A model generated the notes under the pieces. It was not told the DNA's origin, made no database searches, and saw nothing but the letters and a program-made list of their open reading frames with translations. The position numbers and the translations under genes were made by a program. Below, one piece after another: positions 51,907-61,100 of a stretch of 64,000 bases of DNA. This DNA is from Heliopora coerulea (lineage: Eukaryota > Cnidaria > Anthozoa > Scleralcyonacea > Helioporidae): the NCBI GenBank assembly GCA_030142905.1, contig JASJOG010000066.1, forward strand, positions 1,240,001-1,304,000, written 5' to 3'. Position 1 is the stretch's first letter. The number at the start of each line of letters is the position of its first letter.

Positions 51907-52729
51907 TCATTGTAATAGTTAGTAACTTGTTTTGGATCCTAAGAGGCTTGCTGTCTCACGCCTTTGACCCCCACTTAGTACGCCCTTGTCGCGAAGTAAA
52001 TCAACTTTCACATGCGGAATGTCTTCCGAAGGTGGTAGTTCACGCCAGAGATGTGCCCTAATTTGTTCTGCAGTTTAAATCCTTGACAAATAGGAAATCG
52101 CCACAGACTTTAATCGTGTGAAAGAAAAATATTTCACAGTGAACTGAATGACACTGTTCATAGTTCTTGTGAAAGGGTAAGCGCACACACGTACAACAAT
52201 TAAAATTAGTAATTTCATTTGCTTGTACTTTCGAGGGCAATAGTTACAGCGGCTTTATTTACACGCAAGATGGCAAATACCGGAACGAAAGATATACGAC
52301 ATGTAGTATTTCTTGCCCGTCTATCTTGAATAAAATTGCAAAATGAAAATCCATTTTTTGTGAAGCAGCGATCACAAAAATAAAGGATGGATGTACTACT
52401 TAACTTCCTTCCAACATCGTGAAGTTCAGTAGAGCAATTGAACAACTCAAATATTTCCATTCAGCTATTCGGAAGTGCAGTTCCGTCGAGCCTCTCCTTC
52501 ACTTTCGTTTATCGATCATCAAAGGACTAGCTCGAACCACTGAGTATTGCCATTAGTTTCGAAGACGAGGACTTTTTCATTTTCTAATTGAGTTGAATGG
52601 GTTCTTCTTTGGCCCAATCCCGTTTCCATTGAACGAGCTCAAGCTCACGTAACAACTTTTCCCACACGAGTGGTAAATCTCGTAATGCACTTGACGAAAA
52701 TGAATTGGTTTATCAGCCATGCGTCTGAA

Positions 52730-52850
52730 AGGCCCAGTTCAAATGTCGAACTCTTCATGTGTCGAATCTAATGTTAATGAGCAAAAGCCTCTACTTAAAC
52801 TGATTTGCATTTGGTTCGCACATGAAAAGTTGGACGCTTGAACAAGGCCT
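52730..52850. mobile_element. Palindromic MITE, copy 2
   Basis: The ends AGGCCCAGTTCAAATGTCGA and GACGCTTGAACAAGGCCT are inverted, and the interior matches the copy at 50482-50604. Confidence 0.7.
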
Positions 52851-52897
52851 AATAGTTAAATAGAGTTGACAAGCATGACCAAATCATCCCTCTTAAC

Positions 52898-53095
52898 GCC
52901 TGATCTACACGGTGCAATTGTCACATACAACTGCTCGTTCTGATGTATGCGAAATCAGTCGCAAAGCTCTTCAGAACATATTGAAACATTCGTCTGCAGA
53001 CAGTGAACAAGAGTTGTACTCTGGACAGTTAATTGCATACTTAAGGTTGAAGAATCGTACGTGACAATCATATCATGCGGATGGACCATAAGACA
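52898..53095. mobile_element. MITE with CAATTGTCACATAC ends
   Basis: The left end (CCTGATCTACACGGTGCAAT, then TGTCACATAC) and inverted right end (TATGGTCCATCCGCATGATA, then TGATTGTCACGTACGATTC) share a pattern with the 40.7-41.1 kb arms. Minus-strand reading shares HPHD-IVTYDSS with the 40.75-kb arm. Confidence 0.55.
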
Positions 53096-54021
53096 GGCAA
53101 GCATCAATCCAGGAGTACTCCAAACACAACTACATCCACTTACGAAGACTTTTCTTCGTTCTAGTGAGCACCACTTCACTGCTGCCATTTAAAGATGCCA
53201 AGTTTTCCAGTATAAAGTGTCGTGCATAATGCAACAGTTTTGTTCTGCGTCTTCACCCTAAATTGCCAAAAGTTGGCATTAGCAGTTTTCAGAATAACCT
53301 TCAATGTTTCTGAGGTGCAGTTCGAAAATTTCCTCCCTTAAATTACTTTAGCTGGTATAAAATAAGCCCTGCACTTCTCTGGATACTCCCGTTCATTCTT
53401 TGTAGTCCACCACCTCTAATAAGTTCCATTCAAACCACGTCGTCAGATCTAACTTTCATTCCGACACAATCTAATCATCTACTTGATCTCTCATACACAA
53501 GAGATGTTGAGTGCACATTCTTCACGTTTCATCCTTTATTTCTGTTAAGGACTTCACTCTCAATTTGTTCAGACAAACTGCGCACGTGGCGACAGAACAC
53601 ATTTCTGTCTCTTATATTCAACTTTCTTTCATTCCAATTCACTGGATTACCAAAACCAACAATTTTCAGTCCACATCCGAGACGGTCATCCACATGTGCT
53701 CGAATCCCGTAAAGTGTTCATCATTCTCAGATATTTATATTTTTTGACCTTTCCTTCCCAACCTTCTCCACCATTTTCTCAAAGTCATTAAAATTCGCAT
53801 ACATTTTTTTTCCAGTAAAATTTTTCAAACAAATATCTGGGTACACGGCATAGGCTCCGAACAATCTCGACAACAACATTTAAGCCATCTGGAACCAATC
53901 AAAATGTACTGAAACTGTAACATTGTACTATCGATTAGGTGAACGATCACAAATTGGTTAAATGTGCAGTATCCGTTAATGAATGGACTTTTATAACTTT
54001 TTGGCCAGTTTCTTTTACTTA

Positions 54022-54283
54022 AGCCTGGTTCACACGAGTAATGCAAACACATGCACCAACACAAACAAAATTTACATGCGAATCGAGGTAAAACAAACGT
54101 AAGCTCAAGCACGAGCCAAAAGAACTTTTCTTTTTTTTCTTTTCCGTCTTCCTCCTACGTTTGCGTTTGAGCCTGCGTCAATTTCGTGTACCTGTTCATA
54201 TGCTTGCGTTGCTTCCCAGGAATACTTTCTTTGTCCGTCTTTTGTCAGGCACTTGTACTTGCTTCGCTCGCGTGAACTGGGCT
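54022..54283. mobile_element. MITE with GGTTCACACGAG ends
   Basis: The left end AGCCTGGTTCACACGAGTAA and inverted right end AGCCCAGTTCACGCGAGCGA match at 14 of the first 17 positions. The flank is TA-rich (TTA/TAA). Confidence 0.6.
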
Positions 54284-54768
54284 ATAATGTTCACTAAGTT
54301 TCATACGGTTGTCTGAAAGTTGTCACTTTTTATTGGTTACCAGACTTCCCGTTTTGACTTTTACGTTTTGTTCCTACTGGAGTAGCAATTTATTGTCGCA
54401 GAAATTAATTCAATGATTGATAACCGTTAATCATCTTTGGAAAAGTAATAACTTAGGATGCAACAAAAATATTGTATAAATATCTCTCAATGTATTCTCA
54501 GGTATTTCAATTTTATCTAGCCAAAGGGGACTCTCGTGTTTTGTGAGATATTTGCTACGGACAAAGACAACATAGAAGTTCTAAATCGCCCGTTTCCTTT
54601 TCTTCATGCCTTTTCAATACCAACCATGACTTTCACAAATCTGTGGTTTTTGCTATCTCTGTAGAATAGGAACAAAATCGCATTCAACCCACTGAATCTG
54701 CTTCTCATTCGAAATTCGTGTTTTCTCCATTACGCAATACCGGAATCTTTCTATAAGGCTTTCGCATT

Positions 54769-54842
54769 TATAAAACATCACCTTCGTCATTTCATAAAAC
54801 ACTGCCTTCATCATTTCATTAAAGCATCACCTTCGTAACGGA
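54769..54842. repeat. Three-unit minisatellite, about 25-27 bp
   Basis: Units of the form CATTTATAAAACATCACCTT, then CGT, with variants (CACTGCCTTCATCATTTCAT). Confidence 0.7.
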
Positions 54843-57430
54843 TCTGCTCACTCACATGCAAACCGACAACCCCAGAAGACATACGTAATTGAAAGGTTGA
54901 ATCCCCACAGTACAACCTGCGTTTAGCATTCCTGACTCTCTTCTTTTTACTCCATTCAAAACATCGTATTTCGGCGTTTCTTTAAGTTTTCATCTCGTAT
55001 ATGACCGTCCTGGATGAAACGATTTCTAGTAAGCAAGGACACAAATGTATAAGGACAACTATCTGACAAAATCCTTCCACTCCATTTCTTGCAGCATTCC
55101 AGTTGCAACATCATTTTCCCAGCAAATCTGTCCGCCTCAGTCAATGAGACCACAATTGCTTCTTCCAGTCAAATTCATCGCTTTAAACGCTCTGGTTTAC
55201 TTCTATTTTCTCTCTCCTTCCTCAGTCAGCTTTCTTCTATATGAAATATCCTCGTTTCTTTACTGGACCCATTCCCGGTAAATGTTTCACTTTTTCGATT
55301 GAACGTTGCTCATCGAATATCAGTCTCCTCGTCAAACATCACTTCAGTTTTCTCGTCCAAATAAGTTGTGTACAACATGTACTGATCCAACTACAGTGAC
55401 ACTAAATTGCATGCGCAGCATAGGCCAGCGACATCAAATTCGTGCTTTAGGACCAGAAATGATCCAGTTACCCATAGGGAGGCCGTGAAAATTCGGGAAA
55501 AAAGAATCTCGTTAACTACCACTACATATATAGAAAATTCCACGTAGCACTGGCGCTAAATTTGCTAACCAAAAAAAACGCAGCCATTACTTATCCATCA
55601 CTGTCAGAAAGGCAAACCCTCTAGTGGCAGTCCATTACATTCCCTCCTCCCTCCACACACACACATAGAAACATGCCTAACGTTTCCACTTCAATAAGCT
55701 CACAATGGTGGCGCCCATTTCCGCTGCTGATTGAATTTACCGGTCACTGTTTCGTCTAGTTCTACTTATGACCTCCATCATTGCCTTTTGAATTTCAAGG
55801 AATTGGAGAGCTGAGGGAAGGTTTGTGCATGTCACTAGGACTGTATATCTACGGGATTTCTGCGAAGCCTAACTGAGGTGTGAGAGGACGTTTAGGCAGT
55901 AAATTTCTTTTAGGTCACTTTTCTCTTTGCGATTTTCTAAATGAGTCCATGACCTCTCGTAAATTTTAAATCTATGTTTTCATAGTTCACCATTTTGGTA
56001 TTCAAAATGCTGTATGTCTTCAAAAGGAGGTGTCCAATGTAACCGACAGTTTAAATCACTAATTTCCCTTGTGCCATATTATTATACCAAATATACAAAA
56101 AGGATGACCTTACAACCACACTGTACCTGTCTATTGCTTTGTTTTAGTTAACTAGTGCAATGACGTGGATGCGGTTATCACGGAATTACCACGGAATTTC
56201 GAACACAAATAGTCAATAACGAAGCCAGTCGTTTCAACCCTACTACATCAAATCTTCACGTTTGAATGTGAATTTCTTGATCTAGACTTTACTGGGACAG
56301 TGGTGTACAATACTGCAGTCAATCACTGACCACAATACATTAGTTTCCGAAGTCTAATTGTTTTTATAAGAGAAAATTGAGCAAGATCCAAATATTCTTC
56401 ACTATATTTCAAATTACGAATAGGTGAATTAGGACTAATTTAGAACCTTATTGATGAAGTCCAGCACGAGCTACACACCTTGTCTCTTCAGGGCTTTTCA
56501 TGTTATCGGCGGTCATTTAAACATAAATCAGGTAACCCATCTTTCAAAATAAAAGGAATGACTTCAGTCAATGAGTGCCCTGTCGGCCGTTAGTCTCCGT
56601 CTCCTACAGGGTCATTTTTAGTTCAGTTTGATGTTCCATAAGTGCCGAAATGACCGCGTACGAGACTGAAACTGTGTTCGCAAAAACCTCGTGTTTGGCT
56701 TCAATTTTGATTCCCCGTCAGTCTTATTTTTACTGTACAGTCGTTCAGTCGTGAACACTTGTACTGGAATTTTATGACTACAATAACCAGGGAAAACGAT
56801 AGCAAACTTACGTCACAAAAAAACTGCCGAAAGTTGCTATTTGCTAGTTGCACTCTTCTCACTATGGATAGGACTTATACACATTAAAATTAGTGGCTCC
56901 AAAGAAAACGGTTCACGTCTTACACAAAATCACAAGAGTGAACCGAGAATGAATAGTCACAAAAATGTGTATTTGGACGAGTAACTACCAATCGAAGACA
57001 TAAGCTTTTATAGGGGAAAAGTGAGCACTCGACGGTCTTGAAACAGTTAAATTAATTTAAATTGAAATGTTAAATAAATGGTTAAAAGTTTCGTCGCCTC
57101 AAGCACAGAGACCAGCAGGAGGAACTTTTGAAGTGCTAAAACGTGCTAAACCTTTCAAGTAAACAACTGCCAGTTCCATAATGGAACTTGAATAGCGCAA
57201 GGCATTGCCGTGGTTGTTGAGTAAAGCGAAAATAAAATTCTATGCTATCATCAAAACACGCTGAATTGTCACTCCCCTCAGACTTTTCATCTCTAAGCGT
57301 ACTACATAAACATACAAACTTTAAACAGACTCGGTTTTTAACTTGATTGTTCTCACCAAAATCATTCCCTCAATATGCATTAAAAAGTCTCCATGTTCAC
57401 TTTTAGCCTTCTCTTCTTGCGCCCGGCCTC
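54843..57430. other. Intergenic, 3' of the TARDBP-type gene
   Basis: No recognised gene. The left half is pyrimidine-rich on the plus strand. The region just left of 57431 should hold the TARDBP 3' UTR; its poly(A) site was not fixed. Confidence 0.4.
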
Positions 57431-58189
57431 TCAGCTTCTTATGGTATCTCGGTTCCATAGCGCGTAACTCACATCACTGCTCACGTTACCGTTCATGTTG
57501 TTGCTCATCCCGCTTTCCACACCGCTACCACTAGATCCCACAGCTCCCATACTGCCACTCATCGTACCACTCATGTTACTACCCATGCTACCACTCATTC
57601 CGCCACTCATTCCACTTGCCATACCATGTGACCCCATACCACCACTTCCGCCCATCGCGCTCATATTCATACCAGACCCCATACTTCCACCCATACCTCC
57701 GCCCATACCTCCACCCATACTGCCGCCCATTCCACCAGCCATTGCACCACCCATACCACCAGCCATTCCACCAGCCATTCCACCACCCATCCCTTGCGCC
57801 ATACTGTTCATGGCAGCCATATTCCACATCGCATTCAGCTGATTACCAAAGCCACCGCCACTCCGATCCCCATAGTTTCCGTAGCCCATGTTGTTCCACC
57901 CGTAACCTCCTCTCATGCTTCGCGCCATGCCGTTTGAAACATGAAACGCTTTGTTGGACTTCGGTTCTGCAGCAGTGACGTTCACGCGGACACCGCTGAT
58001 CACGTGAACACGCGAGAGCACGTTGCGAGCTACATCACCTGAGGCAAACGTAACAAACCCAAACTGACGATAAGGCTGAGGTAAGTAGACGTCCGATAGC
58101 GTGCCGAATTTTTCGAAGTACGTCCGAATATCAGTTGCTGTACAGTTACTGGGTAATCTGCCGATAAATATCTTCCTGGGAGCATCGTC
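57431..58189 (-). CDS. TARDBP: TARDBP terminal exon: RRM2 and Gly/Met-rich tail
   Basis: 253 codons including the stop, after an AG acceptor at 58190-58191. RRM2 runs from [10 protein letters not shown] to [10 protein letters not shown] and keeps the family's AEPK end. The tail opens with Gly/Asn/Tyr residues, has a Met/Ala stretch ([14 protein letters not shown]) in the place of the helix-forming part of the human C-terminal domain, then about 12-nt coding repeats giving GGM, GSM and AGGM units. It ends in a Ser/Asn-rich piece with one Trp near the C-terminus. Antisense frames here are open only because of the repeat. Confidence 0.93.
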   Translation of the reverse strand, partial: DDAPRKIFIGRLPSNCTATDIRTYFEKFGTLSDVYLPQPYRQFGFVTFASGDVARNVLSRVHVISGVRVNVTAAEPKSNKAFHVSNGMARSMRGGYGWNNMGYGNYGDRSGGGFGNQLNAMWNMAAMNSMAQGMGGGMAGGMAGGMGGAMAGGMGGSMGGGMGGGMGGSMGSGMNMSAMGGSGGMGSHGMASGMSGGMSGSMGSNMSGTMSGSMGAVGSSGSGVESGMSNNMNGNVSSDVSYALWNRDTIRS

Positions 58190-61100
58190 CTTACAACAAA
58201 AATTAGAAAGAAAAATGCGCTAGAGTGCAGAATAGCGGACTCGGACAAACTGCTGACTATTTAGGATTAGAGTTAAGATTTGGGTTTGGGTTAGGTAGGT
58301 TGAGCTCGCTATTGCCTAACACATTAACGGGGTAAGTAGTAATTTCTATACCATCTGATTGGCTCCTCTATCTCGGAATATCTTGCATTATTCACCTCCA
58401 AGCAAAACAAGATGACCTCCCATTTTGTTTTAGTTGAAGAGGAAGACTGTTTTGAATGAACAAAGTCACCGTGCCAGACAGTACCAAAAGAGCAACGAAA
58501 TTCGGGCACTAAAGCATTCAGCTGGGATATGTATTTCTTTTAAATTTTGAAAGTATACAATCGTCAGTTCGAATCCCAGCCGCGGTCAAGGAGAGTTTTT
58601 CCCTACTTGCCCGGTATGGATTCGTTTCACTTGGAGTAGCATTAATAGCCTTGTCTTTCACCCAAGTACATATTTCCATACAATTACTCAACTTTAGAAG
58701 CATAACTGACGTAGTCTGTGCTGATATGGAAGAAACTAATTAGTTTCGAAATATCAAATGCAAATACCATCATCCCACCGCCTGCTTCCGGCTTGGCCTT
58801 GTAGTTCAGTTGGTAGTGTCGGACTAGTAAATGGAAAGTCGCAGGTTCGAATCCCAGCCGCAGTCAAGTAGAGTTTTTCTCTACTTGCCCGGTATGGGTT
58901 CGTTTCACTTGGAGTAGCGTTATCTTAACCATGTACATACATATATACTTTATGTGCAAATTTGCACATATGTATACGTATACGTATATATAAATGTATA
59001 TGTATATGTAAATGTATATGCACATGTATGCATATGTTTGTGTGTCTATAGGTGTATATATATACGTATACATATACATACACATACACATACACGTACA
59101 CGTACACGTACACATACTTATACATATATTTGTAGATGAAAATGTTTCGTATTCTGACATATGCTTTTGGAAGGAGTAATCTTGTTTCAAAAGAGGGCTG
59201 TCTACAGCCCGTTCATACTAAATACGTACGGGTTCATATACACCATACGAATGAATTGTTCACTTTGACGCGTACAACTGACTGTTAATAGTTACAATTC
59301 ACTTCATAATCATCCTCAGGGTAACATGAGGAGAATATTTAACGAATTAACTCACACTGGTTACCAGAGAGGGATTGGAACACGCATCTTCGGGTTACCG
59401 GACCACTGCTCTAACAATTGTGCTATGAGTAAAATGGCAACAGTATGCTCGTTTTATTCATTTTAAGTGTACGAGAGATCCACGCGATATCCGCGGGGAT
59501 GTACAGCGTTTCGACTCTATTTCAGAATCATCTTCAAGGTAACTTGAAGAGAATATTTCATAATTAACCTACCCTGCTCAGGTCATGTAGAAAAGTTGAC
59601 TAAAGCACGATTCGAACTCGCATCTTCTTCATCTTTAGTCAACTTTTCTAGCTGATTATATTACCAGTGTAGGTTAATTCATGAAGTACTCTTTTCACGT
59701 TACCTTGGGGATGATTCTGAAATAGAGAGTTGACACATTGCACATCCTCACGGATTCGAGAGCGTTCAGTTGTCCCGAAAATTTCTCGTGCTCTTAAATT
59801 GGATAAAACGAGCATACTGTGCGCACTTGACTCGATACCTCAATTGGTAGAGCAGCGTGTCCGGTAACCTGAAGATGCAAGTTCGAATCCCGTTCTGTGA
59901 TAATGAACTAAGGAGATTAGTTACCTCAATCTCTGTAACTACTGTACGCTGTTTGTTCTAAACTTATTGAACTTATACAATGGTAACTTCATCAATAGAC
60001 CTTTTCAAGGTTATTTCCGCCATCTTGTAGGAGGTGCAAAACACATTGGGGCGAGCGCGCGGACTCAAACGGCGGCTGTTAGTTTCATTCAAGCTGGACG
60101 GGCTATTTTGTTTAAAATTACCCGACTTTATGCTCTAAAGTTCATTAGAGGTACTATTCCAAGTGAGGTGAAGTATTGCATCGTGTGAGGAGTCCGTTTA
60201 ACGAGACAATAACCGCGGTTAAACTCGCAATAAGGCTGCAAAACAGAAAAGTAAATTCGTCAAGGCTGGAAAGGTAGAGAAGCAGGTTTTGCGTAGTAGG
60301 GGAACATGACTTGCTCAGATAATTTTTCGTTACAAATTGAAGAAGATCAAGGATATCATTGTATTGGATGCATTGGCGATTCTCAGCAAAATTTAGGTCA
60401 GCCTCACGAATTTGCTGCAATTATTACGAACTTTAAATAATTAAGAATTCTAATATATTGCTGCCAGGTTAGTTGTGATAATTAAATAACTTAACTGAGA
60501 CGCATTGGCATTTTGTTTTTTGAACAAGAAGCATTTTTCTCATTAAATATACTCCCTGCAAAGGAAAACTATTCAAGGAAGTCAAATAGCCAGTCCATGC
60601 TTTAGGCTTGTCTCGTAACGTTGGAGGGACATAAATATTATGCTTAGCTGGTCTTCATAAAGTAACACTTAGTTGGTAAACATTTTTATAATCTTATTAA
60701 ACATCGATAAATTAACTTAATTTGCACTGAAGTTCTCTTAAATTATGGCCCAAGTAAAGGACAATGAAATATGATCATATGCAGCAGTCCTGCACTTCAT
60801 TTAAATGGTGCCTGTCTTAGTGAGATCTGTGAAATTCAAATTTTGAAAATATGTATCTAAATTTGTACTTCAGTATCCCTTGAACAGCCTTCAATGTCTT
60901 GGATTTAAAACTCAATTTTCAAACTTTGATAAAAACGATATTAGAAAAACCAATAACTTTTTCTTTCTTTCATCGAAAGCAAAAGATTTATACCAAACTA
61001 ACTGTCATTACTTCCTGATATACCATACATGGCAACATAAGGCCTTGTTATCAATTTAAATGTTGTATTGTCTGAGTCAAAAAATAAGGGGCGACTAGTA

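Noticed and set aside
57495..57978. Proline- or His-rich plus-strand frames
   Set aside because: Antisense and shifted readings of the Gly/Met repeat in the TARDBP terminal exon.
58795..58866. Functional tRNA gene
   Set aside because: Box A and box B are present, but the same tail is shared with a truncated copy 240 bp away and the cloverleaf is poor, so it is a SINE head.
58864..59190. Tyr/Ile/Val-rich 108-codon frame
   Set aside because: It translates the alternating TATG/ACATAC microsatellite that follows the SINE.
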